Notes under the pieces: model-generated
The model's input: only the letters and a program-made list of their open reading frames with translations
What the model was told of the DNA's origin: nothing
The model's database searches: none
Origin: Geoalkalibacter_A sp034189505
GTDB taxonomy: Bacteria > Desulfobacterota > Desulfuromonadia > Desulfuromonadales > Geoalkalibacteraceae
Direction of reading: 5' to 3'
Assembly (NCBI GenBank): GCA_034189505.1
Contig: JAXHUR010000001.1
Span: 74,965-138,964 of the forward strand
Length of the DNA stretch: 64,000 nucleotides
Part shown: positions 33,271 through 41,610 of the stretch, piece by piece
Layout of the letters: each line of letters starts with the position of its first letter
How positions within the stretch are numbered: position 1 is the stretch's first letter
Made by a program: the position numbers and the translations under genes

Positions 33271-34763
33271 TGCATTTCTCCTTCAGCACTCAGGGTGACA
33301 ACCGTTCGATTGGCTTTTGTGAGCCATCGCCGGGCCACCTGCATAATGTCCTCCGCATCGAGCTGCGCCACCTTCTGGTCATAGGAAATCAGGTAGCGCC
33401 AATCCCCCGCCACACTCTGATAGTAGGTCAGCATGCGGGCCAACCCGTTGTTGCCGCGCAGAAAACGCAGCCGATCGGTGCGCAGGCGGCTGCGGGCCTT
33501 TTCGAGTTCAGCGTCGCTCACCGGTTCGCGGGCCAGCCGTTCGATCTCGGTCATAATCGCCTCTTCGACTTCTTCAACGGTATGCGGATGACGAGGCGTG
33601 GCATTGATGACATAGAGGTTGGGATACCGCGCTCCGGGAGCGCCATAGGTGGAAACTGCGGTAGCGAGCTGCTTCTCGAGCACCAGACTGCGATAAAGGC
33701 GCGAGGTGGGCCCCTGCCCCAATATCTGGTCGATCAGGTCGAAAACGTAATCCTCCCGGCTTGGCAGAGTCGGCTTGTGAAAGGCCATCGAAAGCTGCGG
33801 CTCTGCGTCGAACTGAACATGACGTCTTTTTTCGCCGTTCTGAGGGGGCTCGACAGCTGTGACGGGCATGACGGAAACGCCGGGATCGATGTCTCCGAAA
33901 TAACGCTCGACCAGCGCGATGGTTTCCGCGGGATCGATATCTCCCACCAGCGCGATCACCGTATTGGCGGGCGCATAGTAGCGCTTCAAAAACGAGCGCG
34001 TTTCCTCCAGTGTCAGATTCTCGATATCGGACATCCAACCGATGATGGGATTGCGGTAGGGGTGAACCGTAAAAGCGGTCGCCAACAGGTTTTCATAAAG
34101 CAGCCCGCGGGGACTGGTTTCATAAGAGCGCCTGCGCTCCTCCTTGATCACCTCGCGCTCAGTATAGAATTCACGCAGAACGGCATTTTTCATCCGGTCC
34201 GATTCGACCGCCGCCCAGAGCTCAAGCTTGTTGGACGGCAGCGATATCAGGTAGGAGGTCAGATCCTTGCTGGTAAAGGCATTGTAGCCGACGCCTCCGT
34301 TTTCGGCGTAGATACGGGCGAATTCATCCTTGACCACGAATTTTTTATGTTCCTGCTGCAAACGGGCCAGACGCTGTTCCAGTTCTTGAACCTCGTCCGG
34401 ATCAGCATCCCGCCGCGCCCGCAAGGCATCGAGCTTTGCACCGACCTGCGCTATCTGCTCCAGCAGCGGCTTCTCCTGTTCATAATCAACCGTTCCCAGA
34501 GTCCGAGTGCCCTTGAACAGCATGTGCTCCAGCAGGTGGGCCACCCCGCGATTTTCACTGGTCTCGTTCACCGCTCCCACACCAAGGGTAATGTAAGCGG
34601 TAAAAGTGGGCGTGGCATCGCGCTCAACCATAAGCAGCTTAAGTCCGTTGTCCAGGTCATGTTCGATCACTTTGTCGGCCAGGGTCTGCGCCTGAGCCGA
34701 GGCAAAGGGCAGACCGATCAGAACAAAACACAGCAGGACGATAAATCGCACAGAGGTACACAC
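33267..34763 (-). CDS. M16-family zinc metallopeptidase, catalytic subunit
   Basis: 498 residues, exported by a signal peptide (VRFIVLLCFVLIGLPFASAQ). The inverted zinc motif is GVAHLLEHMLFKGT (HxxEH), with the distal glutamate expected in the following helix. An inserted coiled segment (about 105-150, DALRARRDADPDEVQELEQR) separates the N-terminal strands. The GTG start follows AGGAGTCTTTCT. It pairs with the lipoprotein partner downstream and lies 41 bases behind lon with no terminator, so a proteolysis/quality-control operon lon-M16-M16 is possible. Confidence 0.9.
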   Translation of the reverse strand: MCTSVRFIVLLCFVLIGLPFASAQAQTLADKVIEHDLDNGLKLLMVERDATPTFTAYITLGVGAVNETSENRGVAHLLEHMLFKGTRTLGTVDYEQEKPLLEQIAQVGAKLDALRARRDADPDEVQELEQRLARLQQEHKKFVVKDEFARIYAENGGVGYNAFTSKDLTSYLISLPSNKLELWAAVESDRMKNAVLREFYTEREVIKEERRRSYETSPRGLLYENLLATAFTVHPYRNPIIGWMSDIENLTLEETRSFLKRYYAPANTVIALVGDIDPAETIALVERYFGDIDPGVSVMPVTAVEPPQNGEKRRHVQFDAEPQLSMAFHKPTLPSREDYVFDLIDQILGQGPTSRLYRSLVLEKQLATAVSTYGAPGARYPNLYVINATPRHPHTVEEVEEAIMTEIERLAREPVSDAELEKARSRLRTDRLRFLRGNNGLARMLTYYQSVAGDWRYLISYDQKVAQLDAEDIMQVARRWLTKANRTVVTLSAEGEMQ

Positions 34764-34804
34764 AGAAAGACTCCTTGCAGAAATTTATTCTTGGGAGAGA
34801 AAGT

Positions 34805-37189
34805 TCAAACGGACGGTCGGACACCTGGACGGGAATCACAGGAAAAACGCGTAAAGGAGCCGCGAACCCGCTCAACGGGGAGCAAAGCCGTAGCAAGGGC
34901 ATCATCGGCTGTTTCCATGTATTGAATTTCAAGGTCTCCAATGATCCCCTTGTCCATGGCTTCAACCTGCGCTTGATTGCGCCGCGGCAACAGCGCAGTG
35001 GCAACGCCGGCGCGCCGCGCCGCAAGTATTTTCTCTTTCACCCCACCGACAGGCAGGATGCGACCGCTCAGAGTCAACTCGCCGGTCAGAGCGACCCGCC
35101 GCCGCACGGGCCGTCCGGTCAGCAGGGACACCAGCGCCACCGCCAGCGTAATCCCGGCGGAAGGTCCGTCTTTAGAGACGGCCCCCGCCGGAACATGCAC
35201 GTGAACCTCGCTGTGTTCGAACAGCTCGCCGTCAATCCCCAGACGCTCGGCATTAGCTCGCACAAAGGACAGGGCGGTGCGGGCCGATTCCTGCATCACG
35301 TCGCCAAGCCGCCCGGTCAGGGTCAGCTCCCTGCGGCCGGGCATGCGGGTCACTTCCACAAACATAATGTCGCCGCCGCTTTCAGTCCACGCCAGGCCGG
35401 TCGCCACTCCGACCCGATCCACGTCCTCAGCGATCTCGGCAAAAAATATACAGGGTCCCAGCAACTCCCCGACCCGATCCACCGTCACCTGGCGCTGCGG
35501 CTCGAGCCCCAGAGTAATCTCCTTGGCCAGCTTGCGGCAGATTGCGGCGATCTGCCGCTCGAGATGCCTCACTCCGGCCTCGCGCGTATAATCCCGGATA
35601 ATGGCCCGCAACGCCTCGGGATGAAACTCGGGAGGGACATTCTGCAGGCCGTTTTCCTCGATCTGCTTGGGGATCAGGTAACGAACGGCGATCTGCTCTT
35701 TCTCCTCATCCCCGTAGCCTGAAAGGCGTACAATTTCAAGCCGATCACGCAGGGCTGCGGGGATGGGGTCCAGAGTGTTTGCGGTTGTGATGAACATCAC
35801 CTGGGACAGATCGAAGGGCACGTCGAGATAATGATCGCGAAAAGTGTTATTCTGCTCCGGATCAAGAACCTCAAGCAATGCCGATGAGGGATCCCCACGG
35901 AAATCGTGCCCGATCTTGTCGATTTCATCAAGCATGAATACCGGGTTATTGACCCCGGCGCGGTTGATTTCCTGCACAATGCGGCCGGGCATGGCGCCGA
36001 TATAAGTACGGCGATGGCCCCGCACCTCAGCTTCATCCTTCATCCCGCCAAGGGCAATGCGGATAAAGCGCCGCCCCAGTGCCCGGGCAATGGAGCGTCC
36101 CAGGGAGGTTTTGCCCACACCAGGCGCACCGACAAAACACAGAATCGGCCCCTTGCTCCCCTGAGGTCGAAGTGAGCGCACGGCCAGAAACTCCAGGATG
36201 CGCTCTTTGACCTCCTTCAGGTCGAAATGATCTTCGTCCAGAATGGTCTGCGCGCGCGGGATATCGAGCGCATCCTCGCTGGAACGATTCCACGGCAGCT
36301 CGACCAGAAACTCCAGGTAATTGCGGGCAACGCCATATTCGGGGCTCGCAGGGTGGAGGCGCTCAAAACGGGCCATTTCCCGTTCGGCGACCCGCAGGAC
36401 ATCCGGCGGCATCTGCGTGCGTTCCAGGCGGGAGCGAAACTCATCGATTTCGCTCTGGCGCGGGTCATCGTCACCCAGTTCTTCCTGAATCTGCTTCATC
36501 TGCTCACGCAGCAGATATTCTTTCTGATTCTTGCCGATCTTGCGGGAGACTTCCTCCTGAATTTCGCCGCGAACCTGCTGTTTCTGGATCTCACCGGAAA
36601 GAATCAGGTAGACTTCCTTGAGCCGCTCCACAGGATTGAGAATCTCGAGCATGCGCTGTTGAACCGCTGGGGCAAGGCCGAGATAGACGGCGATCAGGTC
36701 GGCAAGACGCCCGGGTTCTTCAATGCGCTCGACCATTTTCATGACGTCGCCGGGCAGCGGGCGCCCATGGGACAGGGCAACCTTCAGGAGGGAATAAACG
36801 CTCTGAACAAGCGTTTGCGCCACCAGCCCCTGATCCACGGGCTCCTGCAGGACCGTCACCCGCGCCATAAGACAGTGACTGTCCGGAACGCAGATCCCCA
36901 GCCGGACTCTGGCCAGACCTTCGACCGTGATTTTGGCGCTGCCCTCATTGAATCGCTGGACCTGGTTGATACGGCACACTGTGCCGATCTCCGCCATGTG
37001 GTTCTGGTCGGATCGCGGGGAGGGCTGCCCATTATAGAACAGGGCCAGAATGCGCTGGTCCTGCAGCGCCCGCTCAACGGCCTCCATGTCATCCCCCTTG
37101 ACATGGAGAGGGGATATCATGTGCGGAAAGACCACCTGTTCCCGCAACGGAACCAGGGGGACAATATCGGGGATCCAGCGAGAATCCAA
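34805..37189 (-). CDS. lon: ATP-dependent protease Lon
   Basis: About 794 residues from a TTG at 37189 (site GAGGAG ten bases before); the frame is open to a TTG at 37267, so the start is uncertain. The N-terminal LON substrate domain begins IVPLVPLREQVVFPHM. The AAA+ module has Walker A GAPGVGKTSLGRSIA and Walker B VFMLDEIDKIG. The serine-lysine protease domain has VPAGAVSKDGPSAGITLAVA (catalytic Ser) and GGVKEKILAARRAG (catalytic Lys). Lon degrades misfolded and regulatory proteins. No CIRCE element is seen upstream. Two M16 peptidase genes follow closely. Confidence 0.94.
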   Translation of the reverse strand: MDSRWIPDIVPLVPLREQVVFPHMISPLHVKGDDMEAVERALQDQRILALFYNGQPSPRSDQNHMAEIGTVCRINQVQRFNEGSAKITVEGLARVRLGICVPDSHCLMARVTVLQEPVDQGLVAQTLVQSVYSLLKVALSHGRPLPGDVMKMVERIEEPGRLADLIAVYLGLAPAVQQRMLEILNPVERLKEVYLILSGEIQKQQVRGEIQEEVSRKIGKNQKEYLLREQMKQIQEELGDDDPRQSEIDEFRSRLERTQMPPDVLRVAEREMARFERLHPASPEYGVARNYLEFLVELPWNRSSEDALDIPRAQTILDEDHFDLKEVKERILEFLAVRSLRPQGSKGPILCFVGAPGVGKTSLGRSIARALGRRFIRIALGGMKDEAEVRGHRRTYIGAMPGRIVQEINRAGVNNPVFMLDEIDKIGHDFRGDPSSALLEVLDPEQNNTFRDHYLDVPFDLSQVMFITTANTLDPIPAALRDRLEIVRLSGYGDEEKEQIAVRYLIPKQIEENGLQNVPPEFHPEALRAIIRDYTREAGVRHLERQIAAICRKLAKEITLGLEPQRQVTVDRVGELLGPCIFFAEIAEDVDRVGVATGLAWTESGGDIMFVEVTRMPGRRELTLTGRLGDVMQESARTALSFVRANAERLGIDGELFEHSEVHVHVPAGAVSKDGPSAGITLAVALVSLLTGRPVRRRVALTGELTLSGRILPVGGVKEKILAARRAGVATALLPRRNQAQVEAMDKGIIGDLEIQYMETADDALATALLPVERVRGSFTRFSCDSRPGVRPSV

Positions 37190-37472
37190 AAGTGGGAATC
37201 TCCTCTTCAGTGGGACAAGGGTTCCTCCACGTGCAGAAAGAAATAAGAAATTACAACTGTTTATCAAAAATAACAGTCATCGCACCCCTGTCAAGCCGTT
37301 TCAAATAGCAGGTTTGCAAAAACCCACCCACTGCTGCGTTGCTGCAATTGCTTTCACTGCTTCGATTTACGCCTGTATATCTTCATAGCTCGATCATCAA
37401 GCGCCTTGCATTTGGAACATTTTGTTTAGCTTTCCAATATTTTCTTTCTTGGGAAAGCATCTCAAATGGCTT

Positions 37473-37501
37473 TTGACAAAGAGGAAATGGAATGGTTAAC
37501 T
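37473..37501 (+). promoter_or_regulatory. Candidate promoter for pfkA
   Basis: A perfect TTGACA, 17 bases, then TTAACT (weak -10), 60 bases before the pfkA GTG. The lon-pfkA gap (37190-37561, about 370 bases) is A/T-rich and also holds the lon leader on the other strand. I see no gene in it. The piece 37310-37375 (repeated CTGC/TGC motifs) could be a degenerate repeat. Confidence 0.4.
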
Positions 37502-37561
37502 CGTAATTGCAGTCAATAACATGAAATCACCTGATATCTATTCAGCCAAAGGAGAAAATCT

Positions 37562-38524
37562 GTGAAACGTATTGCGGTATTGACCAGCGGCGGTGACAGT
37601 TCGGGCATGAACGCCGCGCTGCGCGCGGTGGTGCGTTCGGCTCTTTCCTCCGGACTTGAAGTCGTCGGCATCAATAAAGGGTACAAGGGGATTATTGACC
37701 GGAACTATGCCATGATGAACACCCGTTCGGTCAGCAATATCCTGCAGCGCGGCGGCACCTTTCTGCAAAGCGCACGCTGCAAGGAGATGATGGAAGAGCC
37801 CGGACAGAATCTCGCGGCGGAAAATCTCAAGGGCATGGGAGTTGAAGGACTGGTAGTGATCGGTGGCGACGGCTCCCTGCGGGGCGCTCTCAGCCTCCAT
37901 CGCCGCGGCATCAAGGTGATCGGCATCCCGGCCTCCATCGACAACGACATCCCCTATACATCCATGTCCCTCGGAGTCGATACGGCACTGAACAATATCG
38001 TTTACGCCATCGACTGCCTCAAGGATACCGCATCGAGTCATGATCGTGCCTTCATTGTCGAAATCATGGGGCGTAATTGCGGATACCTGACGCTGGTGGC
38101 GGCCATTGCCTGCGGCGCCGAACATGCACTGATTCCGGAAACCCCCTTCGATATCGGCAGAATCTGCGAAAACCTGCGCAAGCGCTACCGCGAAGGACGC
38201 GACAATTCCATTATCCTGGTGGCCGAGGGGGTTGCCACGGCACAGGAAATTTCGAATCGGATCAAGGACTGTATCGGCTTCGAATCGCGTATCATGGTGC
38301 TGGGGCATTATCAGCGCGGCGGCTCGCCGTCAAGCTTCGACCGCCTGCTCGGATCGCGATTCGGCCAGGGTGCGGTGCAGGCTCTGGTCGAGGGAGAGTC
38401 TGGAAAGATGATTGGGTTATCCGCATCGAAGATGAAACTGACCGACCTGGAAAAGGTACTGACAGGAAAGATTCGTCCCATCGACAAAAGCATGGTGGAA
38501 CTGTCTAAATCTCTTGATATCTAA
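37562..38524 (+). CDS. pfkA: ATP-dependent 6-phosphofructokinase
   Basis: 320 residues, GTG start behind AAAGGAG. It phosphorylates fructose-6-phosphate to the 1,6-bisphosphate in glycolysis. Motifs are LTSGGDSSGMNAALRAVVR, VVIGGDGSLRGAL (GGDGS, the ATP-type rather than PPi-type GGDD) and IPASIDNDIPYTSMSLGVDT with the catalytic aspartate; EIMGRNCGYLTLVAAIA and YQRGGSPSSFDRLL form the sugar-phosphate site. It is a single gene converging with deoB; their 3' ends are 4 bases apart. Confidence 0.95.
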   Translation: MKRIAVLTSGGDSSGMNAALRAVVRSALSSGLEVVGINKGYKGIIDRNYAMMNTRSVSNILQRGGTFLQSARCKEMMEEPGQNLAAENLKGMGVEGLVVIGGDGSLRGALSLHRRGIKVIGIPASIDNDIPYTSMSLGVDTALNNIVYAIDCLKDTASSHDRAFIVEIMGRNCGYLTLVAAIACGAEHALIPETPFDIGRICENLRKRYREGRDNSIILVAEGVATAQEISNRIKDCIGFESRIMVLGHYQRGGSPSSFDRLLGSRFGQGAVQALVEGESGKMIGLSASKMKLTDLEKVLTGKIRPIDKSMVELSKSLDI

Positions 38525-38528
38525 TGGC

Positions 38529-39716
38529 TTACAGGGATAATTCGGGAAGAAAGCTTTTTCCGGCAGGCGAGCCGCAGCCGAAAATATCGCCCAGCGTGGC
38601 AGCGACATCGGCAAAAGTCGAGCGGACACCCAGGTCACACCCTGTTTGAAGCGCCGGTCCCCACACCAGCAACGGCACATACTCACGGCTGTGATCGGTC
38701 CCCTCGGTGGTCGGATCACAGCCGTGATCGGCGGTAATGATCAGCAGATCGCGCCCCGTCATCTCCTCCATGAACTGCGGCAGCCACCGGTCAAAATCCT
38801 GCAGCGCTGCGGCGAAACCCGCCACATCGTGGCGATGCCCGTAAAGCATGTCGAAATCCACCAGGTTGGTAAACACCATCCCTCGCTTGATTTCCGCAAA
38901 AGATTGCCGTGTCAGCTCCATGCCATGGTGGTTGTCCCGGCTCGGGCGGCAAGCACTGAGACCCTGCCCGCAAAAAATGTCGCCGATTTTTCCGACGCCT
39001 GTCACCGGCAGATCAAGCGCGCATAAACGATCGAGTATGGTTTTTTCAGGCAGTAGCATGGAAAAGTCGTGGCGGCGGGAAGTTCGGCGAAAATCAGTTG
39101 AACTGCGACCGGTGAAGGGACGGGCGATGACGCGCCCGACACGGTATGGATCAAGGACTCGGCGGGCAATGCGGCAGATTTCGTAAAGCTTCTCAGGGGG
39201 GATGATGTCCTCATGGGCGGCAATCTGAAAAACCGAATCGACGCTGGTGTAAATAATCGGCAGGCCGGTGCGCAGGTGAGATTCACCCAGCCGGGCGATA
39301 ATTTCAGTGCCGCTGGCCACTTCATTGCCCAGCCATCCCAGGCCGGTGGCCTTCTGGAAGGCCTGCATGATTTCATCCGGAAAACCTTCCGGGAAAGTGG
39401 CGAAAGGTTGCTTCATGACCAGTCCGGCAATTTCCCAATGTCCGGCAGTGGTATCTTTGCCGGCGGCTTTTTCCGCCATTTTCCCCCATCCGGCCTGCGG
39501 GTTGGGACAGGGTGGAACGCCGCTCAGCCTGAGGATTTTCCCCAGGCCCAGCGCTTTAAGATGAGGCAGGGCAAGCCCTCCGTGACTGCGGGCGACGTGG
39601 GCAAGGGTATTTGCGCACCCGTCACCGTAAGCTTCCGCGTCTGGCAGAGCGCCGACGCCGACACCGTCAAGGACAATCAGGGCGACGCGTTCAATGACCG
39701 TAGGCGCCTGGCTCAC
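38529..39716 (-). CDS. deoB: Phosphopentomutase
   Basis: 395 residues from a GTG that overlaps the deoC stop (GTGA); an in-frame GTG seven codons upstream is also possible. DeoB interconverts (deoxy)ribose-1- and -5-phosphate, linking nucleoside phosphorolysis (PNP at 4.7 kb) to central metabolism. It has the alkaline-phosphatase superfamily metal sites VALIVLDGVGVGALPDA, KDTTAGHWEIAGL (acceptor Thr), TNLVDFDMLYGHRHDV and LLIITADHGCDPT. It is coupled to deoC, whose substrate it makes. Confidence 0.95.
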   Translation of the reverse strand: MSQAPTVIERVALIVLDGVGVGALPDAEAYGDGCANTLAHVARSHGGLALPHLKALGLGKILRLSGVPPCPNPQAGWGKMAEKAAGKDTTAGHWEIAGLVMKQPFATFPEGFPDEIMQAFQKATGLGWLGNEVASGTEIIARLGESHLRTGLPIIYTSVDSVFQIAAHEDIIPPEKLYEICRIARRVLDPYRVGRVIARPFTGRSSTDFRRTSRRHDFSMLLPEKTILDRLCALDLPVTGVGKIGDIFCGQGLSACRPSRDNHHGMELTRQSFAEIKRGMVFTNLVDFDMLYGHRHDVAGFAAALQDFDRWLPQFMEEMTGRDLLIITADHGCDPTTEGTDHSREYVPLLVWGPALQTGCDLGVRSTFADVAATLGDIFGCGSPAGKSFLPELSL

Positions 39717-40375
39717 CGATCGGTTCCCGACTGCCACTGCGCCATGATCTGCACGGCATTACTGGTGCCGATGCGAGTGGCGCCGGCCCGCAGGTACTGA
39801 CAGCAGCTCGGCCAGTCCCGAATGCCGCCCGCCGCTTTGACGCCGGCATGCCCATCCGCCACCTGTGCCAACAGGCGCACCATTTCCAGAGTCGCCCCCC
39901 CGGGGCCGAAGCCGGTCGATGTTTTAAGCATGGCGGCTCCCGCCTCCAGCACCGTCTCGGCCAGACATTTCACGATCTGCGGAGCAAATAATGCCGTTTC
40001 GAGAATCACCTTGACCGGCACATTCGGTGCGGCCTCGACAACGGCCGAAACCTCATCCCCCACCCGTGAAAAATCATTTTCACGGGCCGCGCCCAGGGGA
40101 ATAACCATGTCGATTTCAGTCGCACCCCGCTCCAGCGCCACACGGGCTTCAAATACCTTGGTGCGCGGGTCGCAATACCCCAATGGGAATCCAACCACCG
40201 TCGCGACCTCCACCCCGGAGCCATACAACAGTTCGGCGGCAAGGGCAACATAAACAGGGGGGATGCAGACTGCGGCAAATTGATACTCAGCAGCCTGTTC
40301 GCACAGCGTACGGATCTGGTCGTGCGTGGCATCGGGCTTAAGCAGGGTATGGTCGATATGACAGGCAGGATTCAT
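39713..40375 (-). CDS. deoC: Deoxyribose-phosphate aldolase
   Basis: 220 residues. It cleaves deoxyribose-5-phosphate to glyceraldehyde-3-phosphate and acetaldehyde. The TIM-barrel motifs are IDHTLLKPDAT at the N-terminus, VKVILETALF (Schiff-base lysine), MLKTSTGFGPGGAT (second lysine) and VKAAGGIRDW. It is the middle gene of argJ-deoC-deoB, 17 bases behind argJ. Confidence 0.96.
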   Translation of the reverse strand: MNPACHIDHTLLKPDATHDQIRTLCEQAAEYQFAAVCIPPVYVALAAELLYGSGVEVATVVGFPLGYCDPRTKVFEARVALERGATEIDMVIPLGAARENDFSRVGDEVSAVVEAAPNVPVKVILETALFAPQIVKCLAETVLEAGAAMLKTSTGFGPGGATLEMVRLLAQVADGHAGVKAAGGIRDWPSCCQYLRAGATRIGTSNAVQIMAQWQSGTDR

Positions 40376-40392
40376 CAGGGCAAACCGGGTGT

Positions 40393-41592
40393 TCAGGTCC
40401 GATAGTCCGCATTGATGCGCACGTAGTCATAGGTCAGGTCGGAGGTGTAATAGACACCCTCCCCGTCACCGAGGGTCAAATCAATCTGCACTGTAAATTC
40501 AGGTTTTTTCAGCACGTCCGTCGCCAGAGCCTCCTGCTCCGGGCCGGTGCCCAGGCCGTTTCTCACCACCTCCACGTCATCGAAATAAATGGAAATCCGA
40601 TCGGGGTCAACTTCGGCGCCGGAATAGCCCACTGCCGCGATGATGCGCCCCCAGTTGGCGTCTTCCCCGAAAAATGCGGTTTTCACCAGGTTGGATGTGG
40701 CCACACTGCGCGCCACGGTCTGTGCCTGGACTGCGTCTTGCGCGCCACGCACGCTGATCTGAACCACTTTCGTGGCTCCTTCGCCATCCCGCACGATCAT
40801 CTTTGCCAGTTCGGTCAGAACTTCAAGAAGCTTCTGTTGAAAATCCTGTGCCTCGGGGGTCCCGGGCAAAATTTCCTCAGCTTCCGCCTGTCCGTTGCTC
40901 AGGATCAACACCATATCATTGGTTGAAGTATCGCCGTCGACCGTGATGGCGTTGAAGGAGCGGTTGACGCACCATCGCAGGGTCTCGTCAAGCAATCCCG
41001 GCGAGACCAGGGCGTCGGTGACGACGTAAGCCAGCATGGTCGCCATATTGGGGTGGATCATCCCCGCACCTTTGGCCAGACCGAGAATCCGGTAGGGCTG
41101 CCCTGCCACCTCCCCCTCGCGCCAGCTGATCTTGGCGAAGGCATCGGTGGTCCGCATAGCCTCAGCCACTCCAGACGCGCCGCCGGCCTCAAGCTGCCCG
41201 GGCAGCAACCCGATGTGCTGCTCGAATTTGGCCATGGGAAGATTCTGCCCGATCACCCCGGTCGATGCCACCACCACCAGGTCTTCAGGCAAGCCCAGCG
41301 CAGCAGCCGCCAATTCCCCGCAGCGCAGAGCGTCGCTGAGCCCCTGTTGACCAGTGCAGGCATTGGCGTTGCCGCTGTTGACCAGCACCGCCTGGCACTG
41401 CCCTGCCCGAACCCTCGGCGCGCTGACGACAACCGGGGCGGCCACGACTTTGTTAGTGGTAAACACTCCGGCGCAGCGCGCGGGGACCTCGGAGAAAATC
41501 AACGCCAGATCGGAGCGTCCCGATTTTTTAAGTCCCGCACTGCGGGAAGCAAACTTAAACCCTTTGACGCGGGGTGGTTTCTGCTCGCTCAT
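40393..41592 (-). CDS. argJ: Bifunctional ornithine acetyltransferase/N-acetylglutamate synthase
   Basis: 399 residues. ArgJ recycles the acetyl group from N-acetylornithine to glutamate in arginine synthesis. The self-cleavage site and nucleophile are in KGAGMIHPNMATMLAYV (Thr in ATML), with TTNKVVAAPVVVSAP near the N-terminus and AFFGEDANWGRIIAAVGYSG. The RBS is AAAGGAGCC. Because a short ArgA-type acetyltransferase is also present (47.3 kb), ArgJ here probably runs the cycle while ArgA tops it up; this is an inference. Confidence 0.95.
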   Translation of the reverse strand: MSEQKPPRVKGFKFASRSAGLKKSGRSDLALIFSEVPARCAGVFTTNKVVAAPVVVSAPRVRAGQCQAVLVNSGNANACTGQQGLSDALRCGELAAAALGLPEDLVVVASTGVIGQNLPMAKFEQHIGLLPGQLEAGGASGVAEAMRTTDAFAKISWREGEVAGQPYRILGLAKGAGMIHPNMATMLAYVVTDALVSPGLLDETLRWCVNRSFNAITVDGDTSTNDMVLILSNGQAEAEEILPGTPEAQDFQQKLLEVLTELAKMIVRDGEGATKVVQISVRGAQDAVQAQTVARSVATSNLVKTAFFGEDANWGRIIAAVGYSGAEVDPDRISIYFDDVEVVRNGLGTGPEQEALATDVLKKPEFTVQIDLTLGDGEGVYYTSDLTYDYVRINADYRT

Positions 41593-41610
41593 ACCCGGTG
41601 GCTCCTTTGT

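Noticed and set aside
37190..37561. CIRCE or other heat-shock operator at lon
   Set aside because: No TTAGCACTC-N9-GAGTGCTAA-like inverted repeat found in the gap.
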